Shown here: in pieces, positions 8,865 to 17,567 of the stretch
How the letters are laid out: every line of letters begins with the position of its first letter
Position numbering within the stretch: position 1 is the stretch's first letter
Assembly (NCBI GenBank): GCA_035307385.1
Contig: DATGID010000019.1
Span: 62,001-126,000 of the forward strand
Reading direction: 5' to 3'
DNA from: DATBHW01 sp035307385
Lineage (GTDB): Bacteria > Chloroflexota > Ktedonobacteria > Ktedonobacterales > DATBGS01
Length of the DNA stretch: 64,000 bases
The notes under the pieces: model-generated
Told to the model about the DNA's origin: nothing
Seen by the model: the letters and a program-made list of their open reading frames with translations, nothing else
The model's database searches: none
Made by a program: the position numbers and the translations under genes

Positions 8865-9359
8865 CTAATCGGGCAGATTATTCCCCATCTGGTTTTCCAG
8901 GGCAAGAATCTGCTGCTGGAGGCTGATAATCTCCTGTTGAAGCTGCTGCTTGTGCTGCTGCGGGCCGGATAACTGGCTATTTTCGATGACGCGGTAGATG
9001 CGGCCTGGAATGCCCCAGGGGACAAAGGGCGCGCCCTGGCTGCGATCATTCCGAATCTGCTGAAGCTGCATATTCACCTGTTGCAGTTCGATGCGCACCT
9101 GCTTGAGTTGCATCCGCAGCGCGCGTATCTGCTGTCTGCGCGGGTCGGTATTGGCCGCGTTGCCCATCTGACCGCCAGGCCGAGGCTTCCGCTGGGGTCT
9201 GCGCTGCGCGAAGGGCTGCTGGGCGGCTCCAGTCGACCTCTGATAGATTGTCTCGGCAGCCTCGCCGTTGCCTGGCTCCATCCAGGCAAGCGGTTTACCG
9301 CAGTAGCCGCAGACTGCCGCGCCCTCCTTTGCGGCCATGCCACAGTGCGAGCAATACAT
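8865..9359 (-). CDS. Zinc-ribbon protein with coiled coil
   Basis: A 164-residue protein that starts directly with a zinc ribbon (CSHC near residues 3-6 and CGYC near 17-20). A low-complexity Gln/Arg/Pro linker follows, then two Gln- and Leu-rich helical segments (about 78-105 and 138-160) that look like coiled coil. No catalytic domain is visible. It lies 19 bp downstream of the acyl-CoA ligase and upstream of DUF402, so it is probably co-transcribed. It is a likely scaffolding or protein-interaction factor; the function is not known. Confidence 0.75.
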   Translation of the reverse strand: MYCSHCGMAAKEGAAVCGYCGKPLAWMEPGNGEAAETIYQRSTGAAQQPFAQRRPQRKPRPGGQMGNAANTDPRRQQIRALRMQLKQVRIELQQVNMQLQQIRNDRSQGAPFVPWGIPGRIYRVIENSQLSGPQQHKQQLQQEIISLQQQILALENQMGNNLPD

Positions 9360-9378
9360 CGTCTTTGCTTTCTCCTCG

Positions 9379-11025
9379 TTACGCCCCGGACTTGCGGGCG
9401 CGCTCGCGCTCGCGCAGTTCCACGCGGCGAATCTTGCCGCTGATCGTCTTGGGCAGTTCGGTCACAAACTCGATCTCGCGCGGATACTTATACGGCGCGG
9501 TGACCTTCTTCACATATTCTTGCAACTCTTCGGCCAACTGTTCCGAGGCCGTGTAGCCTGGGGCCAGGATGACGAACGCCTTGACGATTTCGCCGCGCAG
9601 TTCATCGGGGCTGGCGACCACCGCTGACTCGGCCACCGCCGGATGCTCCACCAGCGCGCTTTCCACCTCGAACGGTCCGATGCGATAGCCAGCCGAGATA
9701 ATGACATCATCGGCGCGGCCCACGAACCAGAAATAGCCGTCTTCATCTTTGTAGGCGCGGTCCCCGGTAATATACCAGTCGCCCTTGAACGAGCGCGCCA
9801 TCGCTTCGGGATTGTTCCAGTATTCCTGGAAGAGACCCAGCGGACGATGTGGCTTGATCTTGATGGCGATATCCCCCTCTTTGTTGGGGGGCAGTTCGTT
9901 GCCCTCGTCATCGATCACCGAAAGATAAAACCCCGGCGACGGCTTGCCCATCGACCCCGGCTTCACGGTCAGCGGCGGGAAGTTGCCGCAGATCAGCACC
10001 GTTTCGGTCTGGCCGTAGCCGTCGCGAATGGTGATGCCCGTCGCTTCTTGCCAGGTTTGGATGACTTCGGGATTCAGCGGTTCGCCCGCTCCAACGCAGT
10101 GACGCAGCGCCTTGAACGGGTAGGCTTTCAGGTCTTCGAGGACCAGCAGGCGATAGACCGTCGGCGGCGCGCAGAACGTCGTAATCGGATAGTTTGCCAG
10201 GAACATCAGCGTTTCTTTTGGGTTGAACTTGCCGCGCGCATCCTGAATGAACATTGCCGCGCCCTGGCTCCAGGGGCCAAAGAGGTTGCTCCACGCCGCC
10301 TTTGCCCACCCCATTTCGCTCACATTCCAGTGAAGATCGTCGGGGCGCAGGTCCAGCCAGTACTTGCCCGTGATGCTGTGGCCGATGCCATAGGAAGCGT
10401 GGGTGTGCAAGACCATCTTGGGATAGCCGACGGTGCCACTGGTGAAGTAGATCAGGCAGGGGTCAGTGCTTTTGGTTCGCGTAGGTTTGAAGCTGGGCGA
10501 CCCTTCGGCCACAACTTCGGCGTAGGAGGTCCAACGTGGCCGGAACGAGCCAACGATGATCGCGCCGCGAATCGACGGGCACTGGTCGCGTACCTCGTCA
10601 TATTTGGGCGCGTTGTCGTTGTCGGTGATGATGGCAGTAGGTTTCGCGGTTTCGGCGCGAAACTGAATATCTTTGGGCGTCAGCAAGACTGTGCAGGGGA
10701 TGGGCACCGCCCCGAGCTTCATCAAGCCCAGCACCACTTCCCACCATTCCACCAGCCGGGGCAGCATCACCAGCACCCGGTCGCCTTTCTGGATGCCCAG
10801 CTTCCCAAACGCATCGGCGGCCTGATTGGAGCGCCGCGCAAACTCGGCAAAAGTGACGTGCCGTTCCTGCCCATCGTGGCCCACCCACCACATCGCCTCT
10901 TTCTGGGGGTCGTCGGCCCACTTGCCCACGACATCCACCGCAAAGTTGAATTCGTCGGGCACTTCCCAGCGAAACTGCTGGCGCTCGGCCTCGTAGTCAA
11001 GCATGTTGGCCTTCGCTGTTGCCAT
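9379..11025 (-). CDS. Acyl-CoA synthetase (AMP-forming, ACSM/acetyl-CoA synthetase-like)
   Basis: Activates a carboxylic acid with ATP to acyl-AMP and then acyl-CoA. At 548 residues it is full length for the adenylate-forming family. Visible motifs: the P-loop YFTSGTVGYPKM, the A5 motif DGYGQTET, the A7 motif YITGDRAYKDEDGY, the hinge GRADDVIISAGYRIGP and the C-terminal catalytic lysine in KTISGKIRR. The arrangement is closest to medium-chain acyl-CoA or benzoate-type ligases; chain length is unknown. It is the first gene of a three-gene minus-strand set and has a promoter with a palindromic -10 region at 11114-11150. Confidence 0.9.
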   Translation of the reverse strand: MATAKANMLDYEAERQQFRWEVPDEFNFAVDVVGKWADDPQKEAMWWVGHDGQERHVTFAEFARRSNQAADAFGKLGIQKGDRVLVMLPRLVEWWEVVLGLMKLGAVPIPCTVLLTPKDIQFRAETAKPTAIITDNDNAPKYDEVRDQCPSIRGAIIVGSFRPRWTSYAEVVAEGSPSFKPTRTKSTDPCLIYFTSGTVGYPKMVLHTHASYGIGHSITGKYWLDLRPDDLHWNVSEMGWAKAAWSNLFGPWSQGAAMFIQDARGKFNPKETLMFLANYPITTFCAPPTVYRLLVLEDLKAYPFKALRHCVGAGEPLNPEVIQTWQEATGITIRDGYGQTETVLICGNFPPLTVKPGSMGKPSPGFYLSVIDDEGNELPPNKEGDIAIKIKPHRPLGLFQEYWNNPEAMARSFKGDWYITGDRAYKDEDGYFWFVGRADDVIISAGYRIGPFEVESALVEHPAVAESAVVASPDELRGEIVKAFVILAPGYTASEQLAEELQEYVKKVTAPYKYPREIEFVTELPKTISGKIRRVELRERERARKSGA

Positions 11026-11113
11026 CTCGCGTATCTCCGATCTTTCAAACCCGCTCTGGCTGCGCGGCGCTGCGCAGCATTGTTCCAGCGCCTCCAGGGG
11101 AATCTACCAGGAT

Positions 11114-11150
11114 TATACTGAAGTATAGCGCGCCTTCCAGCCGAGGGCAA
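11114..11150 (-). promoter_or_regulatory. Promoter with overlapping palindrome, acyl-CoA ligase operon
   Basis: On the minus strand TTGCCC (11150-11145), a 17-bp spacer and TATACT (11127-11122). The -10 box is half of a perfect 14-bp palindrome, TATACT-2-AGTATA (11114-11127). This could be an operator or a two-way -10 region. Confidence 0.55.
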
Positions 11151-11179
11151 CCGTTTTAACTCCTGAAAGGAGGTGTGCC

Positions 11180-11767
11180 ATGCCTGAGGCATTGCTGGTG
11201 CTGATTTCTGGCCCGCCGGGCGCGGGCAAAACCACGCTGGGCGCGAAGATCGCGGCGGCGCTAGGCGTCCCGTTTTTCAACAAAGATGGCATCAAGGAAA
11301 CGTTGTTCGATACGCTCGGCGCGCAAGATCGAGCGTGGTCCCGGCAGCTTGGCATTGCCAGCAGCGCGCTGCTCTTTCACGTGATGGAGCGTCAGCTTGC
11401 CACCGGGCAATCGCTGGTGGCCGAAAGCGCCTTCCAAACGGTCTTTGACGCGCTCAGGCTGCGGCGCTTGCAGGAGCGTTATCGTTTCCAGACGCTGGAG
11501 GTGCATTGCACCGCGCAGATCGAAACCCTGCTGGAGCGCTTTGCCCAGCGTGCGCAGTCGGCGGAACGCCACCCTGGGCATGGGGAGTCAAGCCAGATGG
11601 AGGAATTGCGTGCCAATCTGGAGCGCGGTGTCTACGCGCCGCTCTGCGCGCCCGATGCGGCGCTGATCATCGATACCACCGAGTTTGCTCAGATCGACCA
11701 TCAGCGCCTGATGCAGCGCATTCGCTCGAAAGTTGGCAGCGATGTTTCTGGCGAGAACACTCTCTAA
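11180..11767 (+). CDS. Small P-loop kinase (AAA_33 / zeta-toxin-like fold)
   Basis: A 195-residue P-loop protein with Walker A GPPGAGKTTLGAKIA at residues 11-25. It then has FFNKDGIKETLFDTLG and a GQSLVAESAF strand, the pattern of the predicted-kinase group that includes chloramphenicol phosphotransferase and zeta toxin. Small-molecule kinase activity is therefore likely, but the substrate is not evident. It has a very strong ribosome binding site (AGGAGGTG just before 11180). No antitoxin-like partner is next to it, which argues against a toxin-antitoxin role. The 3' end overlaps the convergent TadG-like gene by 4 bp. Confidence 0.75.
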   Translation: MPEALLVLISGPPGAGKTTLGAKIAAALGVPFFNKDGIKETLFDTLGAQDRAWSRQLGIASSALLFHVMERQLATGQSLVAESAFQTVFDALRLRRLQERYRFQTLEVHCTAQIETLLERFAQRAQSAERHPGHGESSQMEELRANLERGVYAPLCAPDAALIIDTTEFAQIDHQRLMQRIRSKVGSDVSGENTL

Positions 11768-13494
11768 GGAATCTCGTTCACCAGATGGACCGGGCTACCG
11801 CTGAGTGAAATGCTGATGGTGATCTTGTCCGTAGGTGTCCCGTTGGGTGTGAGATACTCGATCTGCCACCAATCATTCCCAGCCGTAGGGTTGTAATTGG
11901 CAGGAATGGTAATGGGCATGTTGAGCCAGAGGCCGTTATAGATGCGATCGCCGTTGTTACTCGCCAGCAGTTCCGTGCCATTACTGCCCGCTACCGTCCG
12001 CACCCAGGCGGGAAGCTTGACCGCATTGCCAGATGGATTGATAATCTCCATCTCGACGGAGCCGCTGGAATCGCCTGGGTCAAAGAGGCTAAAGTTGAGC
12101 GTTTTGCCCGCGTAGTCTGCTGGAATCTCCCCTAGGTCAAAGACAGAAGTGGTGCCCGTCGTAGCAAAATAGACGCACATGTTATTCCAGGCAAAGATAC
12201 GCACCCCGGAAGGCGGTGTAAGGCCAAGTAGATCAGTCAACCTCAAACCATAATTCTTGCTGCCGTAATAGCCAGTGGCATTCACCGATAGTCGGTAGGT
12301 CTGCTGGCTGCTAGAATTCGGTATGGTGTAAAGGGTGTACCAGTTGTTCACATAAGGAGGAAGAACGAGCACGCATTGCTGCGCCTGTGGGTTCCATGCC
12401 ACTAAACAACCATGGGCGCGCAGATCACTTGCCACGAGATCAAGTGAGGCTGGCTGAAATGGCATCGGCTGCAAGAGCGTTCCTGTGACCAACTGGTCTG
12501 CTGAACGTTCAAATTGCAACGGAGCGGTGTAGAGGGAGTAGGTCATCTGCATATATTCATTTTTTTGGTCAGTCCCGTTGAAGGCACCACTGTTCCCGGC
12601 GTCTATGAGAACGGTGTCCCCTGTGCTGTCCACAGGATTTGAATAAATAAAAGCTGGATTGTATATCTGTACCTGGATAGCCCCTGAGTTCGCAGGCACC
12701 ACAATCTGATAATTATAGCCTGTGAAACCATTCGGCTGTACATCGGGGTTGGTGATGGGGCCATTGGGACAGCCAGAACATTGCCCATATTGCTGATGAT
12801 TTGTCTGAAAATTTGACCCAAAACGCGAACTGTTATAGGCGCTTTGATTGCTAGAGTCAGGATACTGCTGAGGGTTGGTTGGCCCTTCTTCCAGAGTGGG
12901 AGTATAGGCGTCACCTTGTTCTTTGAGATCAGAGGGGCCGTTAATCGAAGCCCAGAAAGACTGAGGAGGGTTTGGTTGGGCCTCGTCGCCGAAATACGAG
13001 GCGCGCGAGCCAAGCTCAATAGGCGGCAGAAACTCCGCCAGCGCCGAGCGGCTGACCGTGACAGTTGAGAGATTGGGGGAAACAAACGCCAGGAAATAGA
13101 TATTGGTCTGGAGCGTCACGGTCACCTGTACTTCGTACTGGTTGGTGGCTACCGTGGTCACCTGAGCGCCTATCTGCCCCGCCAGCGCGGGGCAATTGGT
13201 GATGCCGTTCTGCTTGAGCACCTCGCAGGCGCGCTTCTGGGCAGACTCCCCATCAGGCGAAACGGGCGGGCCGCTTTCCGAGAAATAGGTGGGCATATAG
13301 AGCGCGGCTGCCAAGGCCCCCGCTTCCGCCGCCCGCTCGGCCTGCGCCGCAAGAACGTAGAGGCGCACAGAATCAACAACCAGCCCCAGCAGCGTGATGA
13401 GGAAAATGCTGAGAAAAGCCATAATAATCAGTGTTTGCCCTTTTTGGCCGCGATGCCGTCGGGCTGCCACCCAGGACTCGACAAGCCTCCTCAT
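11764..13494 (-). CDS. TadE/TadG-like membrane-anchored extracellular protein
   Basis: A 576-residue protein. After a short basic cytoplasmic piece comes the TadE/TadG-type segment GQKGQTLIIMAFLSIFLITLLGLVVDSVRLY and the Ala/Glu-rich helix AERAAEAGALAAALYMP, typical of Flp-pilus minor pilin-like proteins. A long Ser/Thr/Asn/Gly-rich extracellular part follows. It has four Cys in its first half, and beta-rich stretches resembling pre-peptidase or lectin-like folds. The start at 13494 is chosen because GGAGG lies six bases upstream. No other tad genes (secretin, TadA) are in the window, so it may use a distant pilus or secretion system. It has a strong promoter at 13634-13662. Confidence 0.75.
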   Translation of the reverse strand: MRRLVESWVAARRHRGQKGQTLIIMAFLSIFLITLLGLVVDSVRLYVLAAQAERAAEAGALAAALYMPTYFSESGPPVSPDGESAQKRACEVLKQNGITNCPALAGQIGAQVTTVATNQYEVQVTVTLQTNIYFLAFVSPNLSTVTVSRSALAEFLPPIELGSRASYFGDEAQPNPPQSFWASINGPSDLKEQGDAYTPTLEEGPTNPQQYPDSSNQSAYNSSRFGSNFQTNHQQYGQCSGCPNGPITNPDVQPNGFTGYNYQIVVPANSGAIQVQIYNPAFIYSNPVDSTGDTVLIDAGNSGAFNGTDQKNEYMQMTYSLYTAPLQFERSADQLVTGTLLQPMPFQPASLDLVASDLRAHGCLVAWNPQAQQCVLVLPPYVNNWYTLYTIPNSSSQQTYRLSVNATGYYGSKNYGLRLTDLLGLTPPSGVRIFAWNNMCVYFATTGTTSVFDLGEIPADYAGKTLNFSLFDPGDSSGSVEMEIINPSGNAVKLPAWVRTVAGSNGTELLASNNGDRIYNGLWLNMPITIPANYNPTAGNDWWQIEYLTPNGTPTDKITISISLSGSPVHLVNEIP

Positions 13495-13633
13495 AGCCAA
13501 CCTCCAATCCCACATCCTCTGATGGGGCAATGTTGATAAATATGCTGCTGATACCCTCTAGTCCACGTGACAAGAGCGCCCAATGCCCCCTTGCAAACGG
13601 CTGCCCGCTGTCGGCAGCCGGGCTGACGAGCCA

Positions 13634-13662
13634 ATTATAAGCATCAGGGTATACTAATGCAA
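13634..13662 (-). promoter_or_regulatory. Sigma-70 promoter of the TadG-like gene
   Basis: On the minus strand TTGCAT (13662-13657), a 17-bp spacer and TATAAT (13639-13634). The predicted leader is about 130 nt before the start at 13494. Confidence 0.75.
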
Positions 13663-13721
13663 AGTTGCAAGAGATCGATAGGCCAGAATGGCTAGTCCCG
13701 CGACCAAAGGAGCATAAATAT

Positions 13722-14624
13722 ATGACCGCGCGCCGTGCGCCTGGAGAGCGTTCGCTGGTGGTGGATGTGCTGCTCACTCCTGCCGAGTTGGGCGGTGAAG
13801 TGCGGCTGGGGCCAGCCGACGTTGCCATTGTGATCGATGTAATTCGCGCGACCACCACACTGGCGACGCTCTTCGATGGCGGCTGTGAGCGTGTGCTGGT
13901 GGCCGGTGATATTCGGGAGGCGCGTGCCTTTGCCGCTGGGCAACCTGGCGCGTATCTGCTGGCAGGCGAGGTCGGCGGGCTGCGACCACCCGGCTTTGAC
14001 TTTGGCAACTCGCCGGTTGAGTTGGCCGCTGCCGATGTGCGCGGACGCGAGGTCATCTTCAGCACGACTAACGGCACGCGCGCCCTGCATGCCTGCGCCC
14101 AGGCAGGGGCGATTCTGGCCGGGTCACTGCGCAACGCCCAGGCCGTCAGCCGCGCCGCGCTGCGCCTGGCTCTGGCTGTTTCGCCTGCGGAACAACCCGC
14201 GCCGCCAGCAGATCAGCCGCGTCAACCACCCTCAGGCGAAACGGCCAGCGAGGCGCGCATCGAGCCGGAGCAGAACACTCCGCGCGTCGTAATCGTCTGT
14301 TCGGGGCGGCTGGGCCGTCCCGCCGTCGATGACACCCTCTGCGCTGGCGTCATGCTGGAGCACCTGGAGCATCTGGCTCCAGCGTTAGGCTGCGCGCTGA
14401 CGCTGCTGGATGGAGCGCAATTGGCGCGCAGCGTCGCAGCAGGTGCTTCTGCGCTCCTTGAGGTGCTGCGTGCCTCGGCTGCGGGGCAGGCGGTGGCGAA
14501 GGTGGGGCTGGAAGCTGATCTGGCCTTCTGCGCCGAGGTGGATGCCAGCGAAAGTGCCCCCCAGGTCGTGGGAACCAATGCAGCGGGCCTGCTCATCCTG
14601 GAGCGAGTAGAGCGCCCCTTATAG
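13722..14624 (+). CDS. comB: 2-phosphosulfolactate phosphatase family protein (ComB)
   Basis: A 300-residue member of the ComB family, Mg-dependent acid phosphatases that release sulfolactate from 2-phosphosulfolactate in the archaeal coenzyme M route. Visible blocks: VIDVIRATTTLATLFDGG, LLAGEVGGLRPPGFDFGNSP, FSTTNGTRAL and a C-terminal DLAFCAEVD. An Ala/Pro/Gln-rich insert of about 40 residues (about 165-200) interrupts the fold. In bacteria without coenzyme M the true substrate is uncertain. The ATG at 13722 is preferred because AAAGGAG lies at 13706-13712. No companion comA or comC is nearby. Confidence 0.85.
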   Translation: MTARRAPGERSLVVDVLLTPAELGGEVRLGPADVAIVIDVIRATTTLATLFDGGCERVLVAGDIREARAFAAGQPGAYLLAGEVGGLRPPGFDFGNSPVELAAADVRGREVIFSTTNGTRALHACAQAGAILAGSLRNAQAVSRAALRLALAVSPAEQPAPPADQPRQPPSGETASEARIEPEQNTPRVVIVCSGRLGRPAVDDTLCAGVMLEHLEHLAPALGCALTLLDGAQLARSVAAGASALLEVLRASAAGQAVAKVGLEADLAFCAEVDASESAPQVVGTNAAGLLILERVERPL

Positions 14625-14645
14625 AGTGCGCCTCTGTTTCTGCGC

Positions 14646-15200
14646 TCAGGTGTTGTCGATGCCGGAAGCGCCGTGCTGCTCCAGAATGGCGCGCGCCCGC
14701 ACGATGTCGTTGGCCGGGTCGCGCCCCACAAAGCGCAGGCCGATGGCAACTTGCTGGCGCAAGGTGTCAAGCTGCCGCTTCCATTTCCGCCACTCCAGCG
14801 ACCCCACCCCAATGCCCATCACCGCGCCGATCAAGCTCAGGGTAAGCATCCAGGTCCAGACCGGCGCGATGTTGGGCGCGTTCAGAAACAGCGCGATCAA
14901 CCAGCCCACCAGCGCGCCCGCCAGCCCACCGACCACAAACTCGGTGCAGATGATAATCCAGATGGCAACGGCGCGGTCAGCAATCAATTCAGCGCGCGGC
15001 AACTTGATCTGTCCTTCCGGAGTGATCAGGTTGGAAGCATCGTCTTCCGGTTGCAGCAACAGCGCCTGGTCTGGGCCAAAGCCCGCGCTGCGCAGTTCGC
15101 CCAGCGCCTGGCGCGCCCGTATCTCGTCATTGAAGGTAACGATCATATCAAAGCGCCCTCTGGATACACTCTCTGAGGCCTGCCTGATTGGATCGTTCAT
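14646..15200 (-). CDS. Two-helix membrane protein with N-terminal stress-protein-like domain
   Basis: A 184-residue protein. Residues 17-55 (FDMIVTFNDEIRARQALGELRSAGF, then DQALLLQP) resemble the N-terminal alpha/beta fold of YflT/general-stress 17M-type proteins. Two membrane helices follow (about 80-105 and 115-137). The C-terminal cytoplasmic tail of about 45 residues contains WRKWKRQLDTLRQQVAIGLRFVGRDP. The start ATG at 15200 has GGGGAG upstream. It lies 85 bp downstream of the cysteine desulfurase on the same strand and is convergent with comB. The function is unknown. Confidence 0.65.
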   Translation of the reverse strand: MNDPIRQASESVSRGRFDMIVTFNDEIRARQALGELRSAGFGPDQALLLQPEDDASNLITPEGQIKLPRAELIADRAVAIWIIICTEFVVGGLAGALVGWLIALFLNAPNIAPVWTWMLTLSLIGAVMGIGVGSLEWRKWKRQLDTLRQQVAIGLRFVGRDPANDIVRARAILEQHGASGIDNT

Positions 15201-15285
15201 AAGAGATGCTCCCCTACCTGACTGATGGCTGCTGTCGGCAGGGAAGATACTTGCAACTGGTGGGCCATGGGATGGGTCTGGCGAC

Positions 15286-16455
15286 TCAGCCCGCCACAGA
15301 CAGCGGCGCAAGCGCCCGCAGCTTCTCGATGATGTCGGGCAGCGCTTCTGCGATGGTGTCGACATCATTCTGCGTGTTTTCTTTGCCCAGCGTCAGGCGC
15401 AGGCTGCCATGCGCCAGTTCAGTCGGAATGCCCATTGCCAGCAAAACATGCGACGGGTCCAGCGAGGCCGAAGTGCAGGCTGAGCCGCTGGAAGCGGCAA
15501 TGCCCAGCATATCCAGATTCAGCAAGACCGACTCGCCCTCGATGCGCTCGAAGCAAAAGCTGGCGTTGTTGGGCAGGCGCTCGGTGGGATGGCCGGTGAG
15601 GTGCGCGCCCGGAATCGTCAGCAGCCGCTCGATCAACTGATCACGCAGGGCGCGCAGGTGCGCGTTGGTCGCTTCCAGATCAGCATAGGCCAGTCGCAAG
15701 GCTTCGCCCGCGCCGACGATGCCCGGCACATTCTCTGTGCCCGCGCGGCGGTTGCGCTCCTGCGAGCCGCCCTGCAATTGCGGCAGAATGCGCGTCCCCT
15801 GGCGTACATACAGGATGCCCACGCCCTTGGGGCCATAGAACTTGTGCGCTGAGAGCGAAAGCATATCCACGCCCAGCCGGTTGACGTTCAGGTCCAGCGC
15901 GCCGCCCGCCTGCACTGCGTCGGTGTGGAAGGGCACGCGCCGCGCACGGCAAAGCTGGGCAATCTCGCTGATGGGCTGAATCGTACCGACCTCGTTGTTG
16001 GCGTACATGATCGAGACCAGGATGGTCTTGTCAGTGATGGCCCGCTCCACATCGGCGGGGTCGACGCGCCCGTACTGATCGACCGGCAGGTAGGTAACCT
16101 CGTAGCCGAACTTTTCCAGGTACTGGCAGGTGTGCAGGATGCCGTGATGCTCGATGGCCGAGGTGATGATGTGGTTGCCTTTTTTCTGGCTGGCCTGGGC
16201 CACGCCCTTGATCGCCAGATTATCGCTTTCGGAGCCGCAGCCGGTGAAGATCAATTCGGTGGGTCGGCAATCCAGGATGGCGGCAATCTTCTCGCGCGCT
16301 TCATCCAGCGCTTTGTGCGCGGCGCGGCCCAGCGCGTAGATGCTGCTGGCGTTGCCATAGGCTTGGGTGAAATAGGGCAGCATGGCCTCGACCACGCGCG
16401 GGTCAACCGGCGTCGTGGCGGCATGGTCCAGATAAATGATGCGGTCTGCGGACAT
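15286..16455 (-). CDS. Cysteine desulfurase (NifS/IscS family)
   Basis: A PLP enzyme that takes sulfur from cysteine, leaving a persulfide for Fe-S cluster assembly, tRNA thiolation and thiamine synthesis. It has 389 residues. PLP is bound by K205 (SLSAHKFYGPKG), with H104 (EHHG) stacking on the ring. The persulfide cysteine is C327 in SSGSACTS. The sequence starts YLDHAATTPVDPRV, typical of group I enzymes. No iscU, iscA or mnmA gene is adjacent. It has its own strong promoter (16495-16523). The sulfur it delivers may serve the Fe-S and thiamine proteins encoded elsewhere. Confidence 0.95.
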   Translation of the reverse strand: MSADRIIYLDHAATTPVDPRVVEAMLPYFTQAYGNASSIYALGRAAHKALDEAREKIAAILDCRPTELIFTGCGSESDNLAIKGVAQASQKKGNHIITSAIEHHGILHTCQYLEKFGYEVTYLPVDQYGRVDPADVERAITDKTILVSIMYANNEVGTIQPISEIAQLCRARRVPFHTDAVQAGGALDLNVNRLGVDMLSLSAHKFYGPKGVGILYVRQGTRILPQLQGGSQERNRRAGTENVPGIVGAGEALRLAYADLEATNAHLRALRDQLIERLLTIPGAHLTGHPTERLPNNASFCFERIEGESVLLNLDMLGIAASSGSACTSASLDPSHVLLAMGIPTELAHGSLRLTLGKENTQNDVDTIAEALPDIIEKLRALAPLSVAG

Positions 16456-16494
16456 GATCGGCGCTTCTTTCTCTCTGCTCCTAATACTACAGAA

Positions 16495-16523
16495 AGTATA
16501 GCATGCGGCTTCGGGGCTGTCAA
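16495..16523 (-). promoter_or_regulatory. Strong sigma-70 promoter of the cysteine desulfurase
   Basis: On the minus strand a consensus TTGACA (16523-16518), a 17-bp spacer and TATACT (16500-16495), about 35 bp before the gene. Confidence 0.8.
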
Positions 16524-16698
16524 AACGAGCGCTGAAGCCGCCGACGCCTCATCTGTTCGGCCTGCGCAAGTTGCCTAGAAGATGATAAGGCGATGCTATT
16601 CGTCTGCGCGGGCTGCTCCGGCATACTTGCTTCAGAAGTGCAGATGCCCTGGGCGCTTTTATGAGACAGCGCCCGGCATACAGAAAGGAGCATTGTTC

Positions 16699-17529
16699 AT
16701 GGCGCATGTCCCCGTGGCAGAAACCCCCAAAACCGGGCAAACGGCCTCACTCAGCGGCATCGAGAGAATCCTGCTGCTGGTGCCCATGCTGGCCGGGCTG
16801 TTCTTTGGCCTGGCTCCGCTGCTGGAGGCGAAGCTGTTTGCCCAGGTGAACGGCTACGTTGGCGCTGACGACGAAATCTTTGTCTATTGGACGGCTGGCG
16901 CGGCCACCCTTGCCTATGGCATCGTCTTAGCCCTTGCTATCCGAGAGGGAAGCTGGACGCCCACGCGCATGCCGGTCATCGCTGTGCTGGGCTTCAACGC
17001 CTGCTCGCTCTTTGCCTGCGAAGAAGAGATTCGGCTGGGGCGCGCGAACTCGCATGTCATCGTCTATCTCATTCTCGGCGCGTCGATTTTCCTGTGTGCG
17101 CTGACCATCTGGCTGCTCGCGCGCCATCGTGCCGCGTCGCGTGGCGAGCCGGATACGGCGCGCTGGGTAATGGTCTTCCTCGTGCTGGCGACCATCGCGG
17201 CCTTCGGCACGGGGCTGCTCGCGCTCTTCCTGCCGGAACAACTGCGGTCGGTCTTTGGGCTGAGCGTGCAGGATGTCTTTATCTATCGCCAGCTTGGCGC
17301 GGCCACCGTCGGCTATGGGGTGATGGGCATTTTTCAGGCGCGCTCGCATCGCTGGGCAGAACTGCGCCTGGGCAGCCTGATGGCCGCCATCTTCAACACG
17401 CTGGCCTTCATCATCGGCATTACAGCGCTGGCGCTGGGCAAGCCACCTCTTCTTCCGGCAATCCTGGTCGTGGCCCCATTCTTTCTGGCAGGTGGCAACA
17501 TCGCCATCCTGGTGCGCAAAGGCAAATAA
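16699..17529 (+). CDS. Multi-pass membrane protein with internal duplication
   Basis: A 276-residue protein of about eight membrane helices. Two halves are visibly related. Residues 38-75 (LAPLLEAKLFA, then DEIFVYWTAGAATLAYGI) match 174-210 (LALFLPEQLRSVFG, then QDVFIYRQLGAATVGYGVMG). The start at 16699 has AAAGGAG at 16684-16690. A short Cys/Glu loop, CSLFACEEEIRLG, sits between helices in the first half. No family name can be given with confidence. It is the first gene of a probable three-gene run of membrane proteins ending at 18961. Confidence 0.7.
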   Translation: MAHVPVAETPKTGQTASLSGIERILLLVPMLAGLFFGLAPLLEAKLFAQVNGYVGADDEIFVYWTAGAATLAYGIVLALAIREGSWTPTRMPVIAVLGFNACSLFACEEEIRLGRANSHVIVYLILGASIFLCALTIWLLARHRAASRGEPDTARWVMVFLVLATIAAFGTGLLALFLPEQLRSVFGLSVQDVFIYRQLGAATVGYGVMGIFQARSHRWAELRLGSLMAAIFNTLAFIIGITALALGKPPLLPAILVVAPFFLAGGNIAILVRKGK

Positions 17530-17567
17530 GCTGATGGGGGAAATCCTATCGGCTAGAGAGGAGCTAT

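Noticed and set aside
11180..11767. Zeta-toxin gene of a toxin-antitoxin pair
   Set aside because: The P-loop kinase fold fits, but no small antitoxin gene is next to it and the strong ribosome binding site and lone position point to a metabolic kinase.
14646..15368. Longer version of the minus-strand membrane protein, starting at 15368
   Set aside because: It would overlap the end of the cysteine desulfurase, and the ATG at 15200 has a proper ribosome binding site.
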